From assembly GCA_964605645.1 (NCBI GenBank), contig CAZSDJ010000017.1, positions 1 to 35,037 on the forward strand: a DNA stretch of 35,037 bases. Reading direction: 5' to 3'. This document shows positions 6,677 to 15,424 of this stretch, one piece after another. Every line of letters starts with the position of its first letter. Position 1 is the first letter of the stretch. This DNA is from PXAH01 sp964605645 (GTDB lineage Bacteria > Omnitrophota > Gorgyraeia > Duberdicusellales > 4484-171). A program made the position numbers and the translations under genes. A model generated the notes under the pieces. It had not been told where the DNA came from. It saw nothing but the letters and a program-made list of their open reading frames with translations, and did no database searches.

Positions 6677-9331
6677 CTAGCTTCTTTCCACTTCGTTGAA
6701 ATATTCTTTTATATTTTTTATCTCAAGATACAATGCTTCGCTTACATTACTGTATTTGTCTTTGCCTTTGGGCTGGTATTTGTCGAGAAGTTGCTTGCCA
6801 TTAAGCGGCTTGCCAAAATAAATAGTAACCGGATGAGGACGGGGCAATAGCTTTCGCCGCGGCCAGGATTGATAACTTCCCTGAATGTATACAGGCAAAA
6901 CATCTACTTTTAATTCCTTAAGGAGAATGCCGATACCTTTTTTAAAACTTTTTAGTTTTCCGTCCGGGCTTCTTTCTCCTTCCGGGAATAAACAGAGTAT
7001 CTTTTTTTTACTTAAAACATACGCTGCTGCCCGCATAGACTCAATTAACTGAGTGGTTGCGTCAATAGGAATTAAGCGAGCTAAGCGTATAGCCCAGCGA
7101 AAAAACGACAATTCAAATATGTCTCTATAACCAATAAAGAAAATTTCTCTGGAATACTTAAGAATAAGCGCGGAAAAAATGAAAAATCCATCAAAATAAC
7201 TAGCATGGTTGGCACAAATAACAAAAGGCTTCTTATCCGGGATATTTCCTTTTCCCTCTACCTTAAGTTTAAAAAATAATTTAAAGAAACAAAACAAGAT
7301 GGTTTTTGCAAAATAAGAAGTTAAAATATCGAAAAACGAAACCTTGATTTTTAATTTATTTTTAATTTTAAAAGAAGGTTCTTTTTTTAAAATATTTTGC
7401 CAGTCATTTGCCGTAAATTCCTGCCCCTTTTCTTTTTTGCGGTAAGTAATAATTTTTAAAATTAAGTCTTTAACTGTTGCTGCTTGCAAGAAAAAATCCT
7501 CCGGCAATTTTAAACTAAATTTACTTTCAGCCTCTGCGGCAAGTTCGACTCTATCTAATGAATCAATGCCTAGGTCAAGCTCAAGGTGGTCATCAAGGTA
7601 TACTTCTTTATCTAATTTTTGCGAAAGAAATTTAACGATTGTTTGCGCTTTAGCTTTATCTTTTATATCCGGATCATCTTCTATTTTTCTTTTTTTCTTT
7701 TCCGCTTTTTCTTCTTTTTGCTCAAAATACTTTTCCTTAACTTTATAACGCTTAATTTTTCCCAAGGCAGTTCTGGACAGTTCTTCTTTTGTAATTACAA
7801 AATTATGTATTCTTTGGTAAGCCGGAAGATTGATTGATATTTGCTCAATCTGCCAGCGAATTTTACCTTTGATATCGGACTCATTTTTTTGCTTAAAATA
7901 TTCTGTATCCGGGACCACTACCCCAAACAGAGATTCTTGGCCCCCTTTTGGTTTTTCCTTAGATATAATACAAATTTCTTTAATATAGGGGCTTTTTAGG
8001 TATTCTTCTTCTACGTCTTGGGGGTATATATTTTTCCCCGAGCTTAGCACAATTACTTCTTTTTTTCTTCCGGTAAGAAATAAATAACCTTCTTTATCGA
8101 TAAAACCTAAATCTCCCGTATAAAACCAGCCATTTTTCATTACTTTCCGAGTTAAATCAGGCCTCCTAAAATATCCTTTCATTACATTTGCACCCTTTGC
8201 ACAAACCTCTCCCGCGCCCGATTTGTCGGGATTATCTATTTTTATACCTATGCCCGGTAGGGCTCTGCCTACTGAACCAGGCTTAACTCTATCCGGCGGA
8301 TTAAAGGTGAGAATCGGCGAAGTCTCGGTTAGCCCGTAACCTTCTGTAAAAGCAAAACCAAGTTTTCTAAAATCAGTGCCGATTTGTTTATCGAGACGAG
8401 CTCCCCCGGAAACCATCAGCCGTAATTTTTTCCCAAATTTTTTCCTAATTTTAATTTTAATGAAGGGAAAAACCATAAATCTAATTGGTTTTGGGATTGA
8501 ATTAACTTTTTCAAATATCTTTTCATGCATCTTTTCGTAAAACTGAGGGATTAAAACTAAGATGGTAACGCCGGCCTCTTTTAAAGTTGAAAAAATCACC
8601 TCCTGGCGAAGGCTGACTTTAAAATAAGTAATTTTTATCCCGGATAAAAAAGGAGCAATTAAATTTACCATAAAAGGATAAGCGTGGAATAAGGGTAAAA
8701 CCGATAAGAGATTGTCCTTTCTTTTTATTAATTTTAATTTTTGAATACTTCTTAAATTAGATATTATGTTCCGGTGGGTTAAAAGCACTCCCCTGGGCGA
8801 GCCGGTTGTGCCGGATGTATAAATTAAAGAAGCGGCTTGATCGGAATCGATTTCCTCCGATTTTGGGCGCTGTTGATAGTCTTTGTTTTTCGAAAAAGGG
8901 ATAATCTTTTCTTGCTCCTCTTTTCTGTCGAGAAGGATCAATTTAGGCAATTTATTCTGGTCTTCTTTTAGCTTTTTTTGATAAATATCTTGCGAAGAAA
9001 TAATATATATTGCCTTGCAATCATTACATAAATTAATAGTTTCTTCGCTTCTTTGCAGCGGGTTTAAAGGAACGCAAACAGCTCCGTTGTAAATAAGGGC
9101 AAAATAGGAAATTAACCATTCAACCCTATTTTCCAGCAAGAGCCCGCAATGTGTATCTTTGCCTATACCAATATCTTTAAAAAAGGCAGCAGTTTTTCGG
9201 ATTTGTTTATAAATAGTTTGGTAGGTGTATTCCTTGTATTCTTTTTTTTCTTTAGAAATTACAGCAACGTCGTCTTTATTTTTTGAAATATTTTTCTCTA
9301 GCAGCAAAGAAAGTGTAGCCTCTTTATTCAA
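6677..9331 (-). CDS. Acyl ligase - ACP - acyltransferase fusion (Aas-like)
   Basis: A three-domain protein (884 residues from the TTG start). Numbered from an upstream in-frame ATG at 9361, residues 11-550 are an AMP-forming fatty-acid ligase (P-loop YTSGTTGSPRG 181-191; TGDLGF 415-420; GKIKR Lys535). Residues 565-645 are an acyl carrier protein (GIDSLDR, Ser601 for phosphopantetheine). Residues 680-894 are a PlsC-type acyltransferase (NHASYFD, His719/Asp724; FPEGERS 792-798). It would activate a fatty acid, load it on its own ACP and acylate a lysophospholipid. I prefer the TTG because AGGAGG lies 9 bases before it and it overlaps the transporter stop. A highly basic linker (residues 547-562) joins ligase and ACP. 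Confidence 0.88.
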   Translation of the reverse strand: MNKEATLSLLLEKNISKNKDDVAVISKEKKEYKEYTYQTIYKQIRKTAAFFKDIGIGKDTHCGLLLENRVEWLISYFALIYNGAVCVPLNPLQRSEETINLCNDCKAIYIISSQDIYQKKLKEDQNKLPKLILLDRKEEQEKIIPFSKNKDYQQRPKSEEIDSDQAASLIYTSGTTGSPRGVLLTHRNIISNLRSIQKLKLIKRKDNLLSVLPLFHAYPFMVNLIAPFLSGIKITYFKVSLRQEVIFSTLKEAGVTILVLIPQFYEKMHEKIFEKVNSIPKPIRFMVFPFIKIKIRKKFGKKLRLMVSGGARLDKQIGTDFRKLGFAFTEGYGLTETSPILTFNPPDRVKPGSVGRALPGIGIKIDNPDKSGAGEVCAKGANVMKGYFRRPDLTRKVMKNGWFYTGDLGFIDKEGYLFLTGRKKEVIVLSSGKNIYPQDVEEEYLKSPYIKEICIISKEKPKGGQESLFGVVVPDTEYFKQKNESDIKGKIRWQIEQISINLPAYQRIHNFVITKEELSRTALGKIKRYKVKEKYFEQKEEKAEKKKRKIEDDPDIKDKAKAQTIVKFLSQKLDKEVYLDDHLELDLGIDSLDRVELAAEAESKFSLKLPEDFFLQAATVKDLILKIITYRKKEKGQEFTANDWQNILKKEPSFKIKNKLKIKVSFFDILTSYFAKTILFCFFKLFFKLKVEGKGNIPDKKPFVICANHASYFDGFFIFSALILKYSREIFFIGYRDIFELSFFRWAIRLARLIPIDATTQLIESMRAAAYVLSKKKILCLFPEGERSPDGKLKSFKKGIGILLKELKVDVLPVYIQGSYQSWPRRKLLPRPHPVTIYFGKPLNGKQLLDKYQPKGKDKYSNVSEALYLEIKNIKEYFNEVERS

Positions 9332-10562
9332 ATTTAATCTCCTCCTGCGGGATACGGGCAAAATAATAAACAGCCGGGATAATAAATAAGCTTAAAGAAG
9401 AAAAAACGATTCTATACCGCATGACTCCCAGAGGCCTAAAAATCAAAAGCATCAACCCCCAAAATAAAGGGCCGATTATCCCGGCCAGATAGCCGATAAC
9501 CGCAAAAAAGCCAAAAAGTTCACTAATTTTTTCTTCCGGGATAATTGCCGCCGCCAAAGCACGCGGGACTGTCATAATAGCCCCATAAATTAAACCAAAA
9601 AAAGCACCCAGCCAAAGGGCATGCGCCTTAACTGTGGTCAAGGAAGCTAAAATAAAACCAGTGAATATCAAAAAGAATATAAAATATAAAGTTCGTTTAT
9701 AACCAACCTTATCGCCTAAAATGCCAAAACTAAGGCTACTTAAAACCGCAACTCCTGCGGCAACAGCAATGACATTAACTATCTCGGATTCAGTAAGCCC
9801 AAATACTTTAGTCAAGTACACAGCCATAAAAAGAATAATTACGTTTAAGGGGCAAAAAAAGAAAAAGCTGGCCCGAAAAAGATTTTTTACGCCGGGCAGC
9901 TTACACAAACTCTTAAATGAGTTTAAGGTTGATTTAAAGGTTATAAGAATCTGGCTAACAGAAATTATCTGTTTTATGCTTTTTCCTTTTTTTAATTGAT
10001 TGCTCTTGGCTACGATTATACAAGGAAGAGAAAATAAAAAAAGCAAGAAACCGCTAATTTGGAATAAATAATGATAACCATGTTTCTCCACAATTGGCGC
10101 CATCCAATAAAGTATCCCTAACGCCCCCGCAAATCCCAGCATTTTGCCCACACCAGAGACAAAGCCTAATTTATTAGCAGGAGCAACTGCCGAAATGAGA
10201 GAGTTGTAAATAATTACCGCTAATTGTATTGATAAATTAGCTAAAGCAAAAAACACTAAAGCTATGAAGGGATTGGAAGTAAAACCGATAAGAAAAATTG
10301 ATGCTGCGGCAATTAAGGTAAAAATTGCCAGGATATTTCCTCTTTTTCCGGTAAAATCAGCTATTTTCCCGATTAAGGGAGCCGATAAAAAAACAATGAG
10401 TAAAGAAACTCCAAAAGTCAAACTGTAACAAATATCAGGAAGATTTTTTTGAATAGTAATCCAGCGGACAAAATGAAGAGAAACAATGTTTAAAGTAAAA
10501 AATTTAACTGCTAAATCATAAAGTGCCCAAGAAACAATCTTAGCTGCAACTCTTACTTTCAT
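9324..10562 (-). CDS. MFS transporter, UMF1/Atg22-like
   Basis: A 412-residue, roughly 12-helix major facilitator. The N-terminal SWALYDLAVKFFTLNIVSLHF resembles the SWxxYDxAxSxF signature of the UMF1/Atg22-like group, and GKIADFTGKRG is the MFS loop 2-3 motif. Its stop codon overlaps the start of the acyl ligase-acyltransferase, so the two are translationally coupled. E. coli pairs the lysophospholipid flippase LplT (also MFS) with Aas in the same way, so inward transport of lysophospholipid or fatty acid is a reasonable guess. The ATG has no ribosome site and lies eight bases after a perfect TATAAT. Confidence 0.8.
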   Translation of the reverse strand: MKVRVAAKIVSWALYDLAVKFFTLNIVSLHFVRWITIQKNLPDICYSLTFGVSLLIVFLSAPLIGKIADFTGKRGNILAIFTLIAAASIFLIGFTSNPFIALVFFALANLSIQLAVIIYNSLISAVAPANKLGFVSGVGKMLGFAGALGILYWMAPIVEKHGYHYLFQISGFLLFLFSLPCIIVAKSNQLKKGKSIKQIISVSQILITFKSTLNSFKSLCKLPGVKNLFRASFFFFCPLNVIILFMAVYLTKVFGLTESEIVNVIAVAAGVAVLSSLSFGILGDKVGYKRTLYFIFFLIFTGFILASLTTVKAHALWLGAFFGLIYGAIMTVPRALAAAIIPEEKISELFGFFAVIGYLAGIIGPLFWGLMLLIFRPLGVMRYRIVFSSLSLFIIPAVYYFARIPQEEIKFE

Positions 10563-10570
10563 CAGAAATT

Positions 10571-10576
10571 ATTATA
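10571..10576 (-). promoter_or_regulatory. -10 box giving a nearly leaderless MFS transcript
   Basis: A perfect TATAAT on the minus strand ends eight bases before the MFS start codon. The -35 region is weak. Transcription would begin at or next to the ATG. Confidence 0.4.
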
Positions 10577-10617
10577 ACAAAGATAACTTCTGGATAAAGA
10601 ACTAATTTTAAATGAAT

Positions 10618-11832
10618 TTAAGCTAAAACTTCGGTTAAAAGATCGAGATAGTCAGAAACCAATCTAGTTGTCAGAAAGTTTTTTCGCACCGATTCTTTAG
10701 CGTTAGTCCCTAATTTATTAGCTAGTTTTGGGTCTTTTAAAATTTTAATTACCCGGTCCGCACAGCTATCATAATCTGTAGGTTCTACTAAAAACCCATT
10801 TTTACCGTCGGTAATTTGAGAGGGGATCCCGCCAATATTGCTGGCTACAACAGGCTTGCCTTTCCATAATGCTTCGGTTACGGTTAAGGCAAAGCCTTCG
10901 CGCGTAGATTTCTGCACGATTACATCGGAAAATCTTTGTACGGCATTCACCAGTAAATCATTATTTCCTACCACAAAAATAACATCACCCTTGGCAACAT
11001 CTTTTTCTACTTTGCTATAAACCTTTTCGTAGATTTTCATGCCTTCCGGGTCATCGGTAGCAAGGTTGTAACAATAAAGAAGGCGGCAGTCTACCTTCTC
11101 TTTAACCTTGCGAAAAACCTCTAGCACCCCTTCCGGATCTTTCCAGGAATCCATGCGCGATACTTGTGCCATGATCGGTTTATCGGTCGGGATGTTAACA
11201 CTCTTGATGTATTTCATTATCACTTCTTCTGATAATTCTTTATTTTTTAGGGCTAAAGGGTCTATTGCCGGCGGAATCACCTTTTGCGGGACAGGCAAAT
11301 CCTTTTTTTTATATTTTTCACTCGATACTATGATCACGTCATACCTAATCATAAATTTCTTTAAAAAGTTCCAAAGCTTAGGATTGGGATCGGTAATATC
11401 GATATGGCAACGCCAAATCCAGGGCTGCTGTTTGCGGTAAAACTTAATCAAGGGCAGCGGCTGGGGGTCATGAACAATAATTGCATCGTACATATTAAGA
11501 TGAGAAAAATTCGCATATTCCTGATTTATGTTCATATATACTGATTTGGTCATCTCCGAAAGTTCGATATCTCCACCTTGCAAACCATTGTGAAAACTTT
11601 TGGTTATATCAAAGAAACCGGGACTACCATGAATTGTCCGCCATTCTGCATCGAGGCCGGCATCATTCATCAGTGGGACCATCCTGCCTAAAATCTCGGC
11701 GACCCCTCCGCCTAAAAAGGTCGCATTTACATTGGCAATATACTTGGTGTATAATTTGTTTGCTTTTTTGTAAATTTTTGAAACCTCTTCTGCCCCTACT
11801 ACATCAATATAATCACTTAAACTCATTAACAT
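10618..11832 (-). CDS. treT: TreT-like trehalose synthase (GT4 glycosyltransferase)
   Basis: A 404-residue GT-B fold glycosyltransferase matching the TreT group, which makes trehalose from an NDP-glucose and glucose in the cytoplasm. Visible features are the N-terminal glycine loop (NATFLGGGVAEIL), HIDITDPNP, the donor-domain opening MAQVSRMDSWKDPEGVLEVF and the C-terminal TEALWKGKPVVASNIGGIPS with the conserved E-x7-E region (EGFALTVTE). The length fits the family. The ATG has an AGGAGGA site six bases away. The role is likely compatible-solute synthesis or sugar storage. Other GT4 enzymes remain possible because specificity is inferred from overall pattern. Confidence 0.8.
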   Translation of the reverse strand: MLMSLSDYIDVVGAEEVSKIYKKANKLYTKYIANVNATFLGGGVAEILGRMVPLMNDAGLDAEWRTIHGSPGFFDITKSFHNGLQGGDIELSEMTKSVYMNINQEYANFSHLNMYDAIIVHDPQPLPLIKFYRKQQPWIWRCHIDITDPNPKLWNFLKKFMIRYDVIIVSSEKYKKKDLPVPQKVIPPAIDPLALKNKELSEEVIMKYIKSVNIPTDKPIMAQVSRMDSWKDPEGVLEVFRKVKEKVDCRLLYCYNLATDDPEGMKIYEKVYSKVEKDVAKGDVIFVVGNNDLLVNAVQRFSDVIVQKSTREGFALTVTEALWKGKPVVASNIGGIPSQITDGKNGFLVEPTDYDSCADRVIKILKDPKLANKLGTNAKESVRKNFLTTRLVSDYLDLLTEVLA

Positions 11833-11841
11833 TTTTGTCCT

Positions 11842-11886
11842 CCTTTTAGTTAATATTGGGTATCGAGTATTGAGTATTGAATACTG
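11842..11886 (-). repeat. CAATACTC-type repeat in the treT leader
   Basis: The leader contains tandem short units (CAATACTCAATACTCGATAC on the minus strand) ending just before the ribosome site. A related stretch lies in the aldolase leader at 27811-27862, in the same position and orientation. Confidence 0.5.
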
Positions 11887-11903
11887 TAAATTAGATTGAA
11901 AGG

Positions 11904-11912
11904 ATTATACCA
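11904..11912 (-). promoter_or_regulatory. Extended -10 promoter of treT
   Basis: TGGTATAAT on the minus strand is a perfect extended -10 element; the -35 (TTTCCC) is poor. The transcript would have a leader of about 65 bases that contains the CAATACTC repeat. Confidence 0.5.
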
Positions 11913-11954
11913 AATAAAAATTTTTTGGGAAATATTTTTTTTAAAAAAAATAGA

Positions 11955-12338
11955 TTATTTTTTATATACTTTATCGTTAGGATGGACCTTCTTTTTTACT
12001 TTGATGCCAATCTCGGCATTTTTCTTAGCGACTGATACATTTTGATGGTTAACCTGCATTGACTTTATAGTTTGGCTAAAATCAACATGGGCCCCTTTTA
12101 TGGCTATTGTATCTCCCACCTTTAACGGGTTTTTTAATTTTACAATCCCCACTTTTATTTTGCCAAAATAATGAGTAACTACCCCAATCTCTTTTTCTTT
12201 GATTTTTTTCGGTTGTTTTTTCTTCACCGTTTTCTTTTTGGCGGGTTTGATTTTTTTTGATTTTTTTACCTTCCTTTTAGAAACCTTTTTCTTATTTTTT
12301 TTGTTTTGAAATAATTTTTTAAATAATTTTAATACCAT
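11955..12338 (-). CDS. EF-Tu domain 2-like protein with lysine-rich N-terminus
   Basis: A 127-residue, strongly basic protein. Residues 1-50 are nearly half lysine (for example KKSKKIKPAKKKTVKKK) and are probably disordered and nucleic-acid binding. Residues 50-127 (EIGVVTHYFGKIKVGIVKL, LKVGDTIAIKG, VSVAKKNAEIGIKVKKKV) fit the small beta barrel of EF-Tu domain 2, as in the 'translation elongation factor-like' proteins of archaea and bacteria. No GTPase domain is present. Its function is unknown; a role with RNA, ribosomes or a U32-type peptidase partner is possible. It follows the alpha/beta hydrolase gene by 15 bases and is probably cotranscribed. Confidence 0.7.
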   Translation of the reverse strand: MVLKLFKKLFQNKKNKKKVSKRKVKKSKKIKPAKKKTVKKKQPKKIKEKEIGVVTHYFGKIKVGIVKLKNPLKVGDTIAIKGAHVDFSQTIKSMQVNHQNVSVAKKNAEIGIKVKKKVHPNDKVYKK

Positions 12339-12353
12339 ATTATTATGTTTTAT

Positions 12354-13178
12354 TTATTTGTTAATCTGATTAGAAAGAATAGATTCGTAAATTTTTAAAA
12401 CTTTTTCATCTTCTAGGTGCAAAAAATGCCCCACTTTATCGATAGCTCTTATGTTAGAATTAGGAAGTTTATCCACTAACTCCTTAGCGTCTTTATGATC
12501 AATTATCTTATCTTCTTTTCCGTAAAGCACAGTGGTGGGGGTTTTGACCTGATCTAACTCTACAACTTTATCTAAAGAACCTTTCATCAAAACCGATAGG
12601 CCATGCTCTGAAAAAGCTTTAATTCTTTCTTCAGACATAGATTTAAATTGCGAAGTAATTTGAGCTTTAACTTTATTGGGTAGCTTTTTGCCGAAACTGC
12701 CAATTAAAACCTCTGCCATTTCTTTGCGATTATTTTTTTCAACATTTATTCCGTTTGATATTGCTGCCCTCATTTTAGAATTAGGACGCAAGCCAATACT
12801 GGCAAGGATCAATCTTTTTACATCTTGCGGATATTTCTGGGCAAAAGCTAAAGCAACTACCCCACCCCAAGAAGCGGAACAAATTGTGGGTTTTTTTATT
12901 CTTAATTTTTTAATAACTTGGTCTAATATATCCACCTGATCATCTAAGGAAACCGGTTGCGAAGGATCTTTGAGCGTAGCCTTGCCTTGATGCGGAAAAT
13001 CAAAGAGTGTTATTTGGTATTTTAGAGAAAAATGTTTGATGAACGAAAGCCACATTGCGCTCGATTGCTGGGCACCATTAAGGCAAATAATATTAGCTCC
13101 CTGGCCATAGAGCCGGTAAGGTATCTTAAATCTCTTAAAACTAATTACAGATTTTTCTTTAGGCAATAATTTTTTCAT
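12354..13178 (-). CDS. Alpha/beta-fold hydrolase
   Basis: A 274-residue alpha/beta hydrolase. The catalytic triad can be read as Ser103 (CSASWGG nucleophile elbow, with Ser in place of the usual first Gly), Asp223 (LYGKEDKII) and His251 (VGHFLHLED). The oxyanion segment is LNGAQQSSAMW rather than the usual HG. No signal peptide is seen, so it is cytoplasmic. The substrate is unknown; the overall form is like 3-oxoadipate enol-lactonase or ester hydrolases. It is first in a two-gene unit with the EF-Tu-domain-2-like protein. Confidence 0.85.
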   Translation of the reverse strand: MKKLLPKEKSVISFKRFKIPYRLYGQGANIICLNGAQQSSAMWLSFIKHFSLKYQITLFDFPHQGKATLKDPSQPVSLDDQVDILDQVIKKLRIKKPTICSASWGGVVALAFAQKYPQDVKRLILASIGLRPNSKMRAAISNGINVEKNNRKEMAEVLIGSFGKKLPNKVKAQITSQFKSMSEERIKAFSEHGLSVLMKGSLDKVVELDQVKTPTTVLYGKEDKIIDHKDAKELVDKLPNSNIRAIDKVGHFLHLEDEKVLKIYESILSNQINK

Positions 13179-13228
13179 TTTCTTAGTTAGCTTCTCTCTA
13201 AAATAAAAAAAAATTTTCTTTAAAAAAA

Positions 13229-13257
13229 TTACACTCTTCTTTAATATATAGTAAAAT
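13229..13257 (+). promoter_or_regulatory. Promoter of the RND/MMPL exporter
   Basis: TTACAC (13229-13234), a 17-base spacer and TAAAAT (13252-13257). The leader would be about 37 bases and holds no recognisable ribosome site. Confidence 0.45.
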
Positions 13258-13300
13258 TAAATAAGTGCAACAGAATTATCAACAATTGTTTACTTAAAAA

Positions 13301-15409
13301 ATGAAAAGAATACCACTGAATAAAGAAATTATCATTTACCTGCTGCTAACTTTTTGCTCTCTTTTTGTCTTATTTTCTTATGTCAACTTAACTCCCCAAA
13401 TTGGCAGAAACTTCTTTTTCTCCAGTTCTGACCCACAACTTCAGCAAGAAAGAAAAATTTCAGAATCTTTTAAAAGGCAAGGCGGCCAATTAATAGTTAG
13501 CATCGAAGGCCAGATTAAATCTAGGCAGTATTATCAAAAAATCAATCAGCTCACTAAAGGCATTAACTCCCTCCCCGGGGTGGAAAATACTTTTAGTATC
13601 AGTAACGGCCCCGGTAACATCCAGAAAGCTCTAAATAGCCCTCTCTGGAGGCGATTGCTAATTGCCGGAGATAATTCCACCTACATTATAGTCAACTTAA
13701 AAAAAGATTTAATTAAAAAAGCCATTGACTCAATTGAAACTCTAATTGAAAAAACAGCTAGCTCAGATTTTAAGCCTTTCATTTCCGGTACTCCTTATAT
13801 TACCGATTTAATCCAAGAAAATCTGTTAGACGACTTTAAAACCTTTAGCTTCCTTGCCTTTTTTATTTTTAGCATCGTGATCATGATTACATTTCGTTCC
13901 CTAAAAATTTTAACCGGCACCCTGGTCAGCTGTATAAGCGCCAGCGCCTGGACATTAATAATCACAAATGTGTTCAATATCCAGATTGGCCTGCTTACAG
14001 CAAATCTCTCTACAATTATCTTTGTGCTTACCTTATCACACATTGTGTTTTTAACTTATAACTGGAAACACGTAAAACCTACGGACAGAAAAAACAATCT
14101 GGTAAAAAAAGCTATTAGCCACACCCGGTCACCTTCTTTTTGGAGCATGGTCACCACCTTACTCGGATTTTTAAGTTTATTCCTGGTTCCTGCAAAGCCA
14201 CTCCGAGAACTGGGAATATCCGGCTCAATCGGGACAATCATTGCTTTTATTTGCGCCTATACCATCTATCCCTACTTTTTAAAAACAGTAAAGCATCCGA
14301 AAAAGAATAATGATCGTTTTGAAATGGCAGAACACTGGCTTTATACAAAAATTAAGAATAAAAAAAGAATAATTATTACAATAATTATTACCTTAACTAT
14401 TATCAGCTCTGCTGGTTTGCGTCTGATAAACAACGATCCTTCACTTCTTTCTTATTTTAATAAAAATAGTAAAATTTCAAAAGGCCTAACACGCATTGAC
14501 CGTCAGGGAGGAAGCACTCCTTTATTAGTTGTAGTTAGAACTAAGCAAAATGAAAAATTAAACACAACTCCGGCCTACAAAAAACTCTGGAATCTCCAGG
14601 AATCTTTAGAAAAAAAAGAATCGGTAGGGACTGTTTTATCACTGGCAGTTTTAATGAAAGAGGCAAAAAGGCCCTTTTTTTCTTTCTTCTTTAGTTGGGA
14701 ATCATTACTCCAAGCTTTAGAAAGCCCAAAATACGGCCAAGTAGCCAAAAGTTTTGTTACCGAAGACCGAGAAAAAGCAATGTTTATGCTCCGGATGAAA
14801 GAAGATGGCCGCAAAAAACAGCGTTTAAAAATAATTAAAGAGATAAAAGAAAGTGTCAAAGACGCTGGATTTATCCCGGAAACTGTAGGAGGGATATATC
14901 TTCTCCAAGGCTACTTGGCAAAATTGGTAACCCAAAGCCTCCTCTCTGGCTTATTCAGATTGTTAATCCTTTTTTTCTTAATTAGTTGGTTTGTTTCTAA
15001 GTCTTTGCGGATAAGCATCGCAATGACCCTCAGTATATCTTTTGTTCCGGTAATTGTATTAGGGTTGTTAGGGTTGGCAAAAATACCTCTGGATGTAATC
15101 GCTACCCCGGCAATTAATGTCTCAATTGCGATGGGGATTGATTCAATGATTCACATGGTTAAATATCTGCGGCGAATTAAACCCCAGGGATTACCGGCAA
15201 AAGAAACTTGGGAAAAGGTGCGCAAACGGCTTTGGGACCCAGTTCTAAATACAATGATGATCATTACGATCGGCTTTGGGATCTTTTTCTTTTCTCACTT
15301 TCCTCCCACCCAACGCTTTGGCGGGATAATTGTCTTTGGCGCTTTCACCGCCGCCTTAATATCTCTCTACCTAGTGCCTTTTTTGGCAAAATTTAAAAAC
15401 AATAAATAA
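13301..15409 (+). CDS. RND/MMPL-family exporter
   Basis: A 702-residue RND-superfamily permease. Helix 1 (residues about 10-28) is followed by an outside domain, helices 2-6 (about 175-330), helix 7 (about 355-372), a second outside domain and helices 8-12 (about 540-697). The internal repeat typical of RND proteins is visible. Helix 4 regions carry sterol-sensing-domain-like sequence (GLLTANLSTIIFVLTLSH; PAINVSIAMGIDSMIHM). Members export lipids, hydrophobic compounds or hopanoids; no adaptor or outer-membrane partner gene lies nearby, so the substrate is unknown. The outside domains are short for the family. It is a single-gene unit with no ribosome site in front of the ATG. Confidence 0.85.
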   Translation: MKRIPLNKEIIIYLLLTFCSLFVLFSYVNLTPQIGRNFFFSSSDPQLQQERKISESFKRQGGQLIVSIEGQIKSRQYYQKINQLTKGINSLPGVENTFSISNGPGNIQKALNSPLWRRLLIAGDNSTYIIVNLKKDLIKKAIDSIETLIEKTASSDFKPFISGTPYITDLIQENLLDDFKTFSFLAFFIFSIVIMITFRSLKILTGTLVSCISASAWTLIITNVFNIQIGLLTANLSTIIFVLTLSHIVFLTYNWKHVKPTDRKNNLVKKAISHTRSPSFWSMVTTLLGFLSLFLVPAKPLRELGISGSIGTIIAFICAYTIYPYFLKTVKHPKKNNDRFEMAEHWLYTKIKNKKRIIITIIITLTIISSAGLRLINNDPSLLSYFNKNSKISKGLTRIDRQGGSTPLLVVVRTKQNEKLNTTPAYKKLWNLQESLEKKESVGTVLSLAVLMKEAKRPFFSFFFSWESLLQALESPKYGQVAKSFVTEDREKAMFMLRMKEDGRKKQRLKIIKEIKESVKDAGFIPETVGGIYLLQGYLAKLVTQSLLSGLFRLLILFFLISWFVSKSLRISIAMTLSISFVPVIVLGLLGLAKIPLDVIATPAINVSIAMGIDSMIHMVKYLRRIKPQGLPAKETWEKVRKRLWDPVLNTMMIITIGFGIFFFSHFPPTQRFGGIIVFGAFTAALISLYLVPFLAKFKNNK

Positions 15410-15424
15410 AATTAAAGATAAGCT

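Noticed and set aside
13795..14241. Minus-strand frames within the exporter gene
   Set aside because: They lie opposite conserved membrane helices of the RND protein and show no family pattern.
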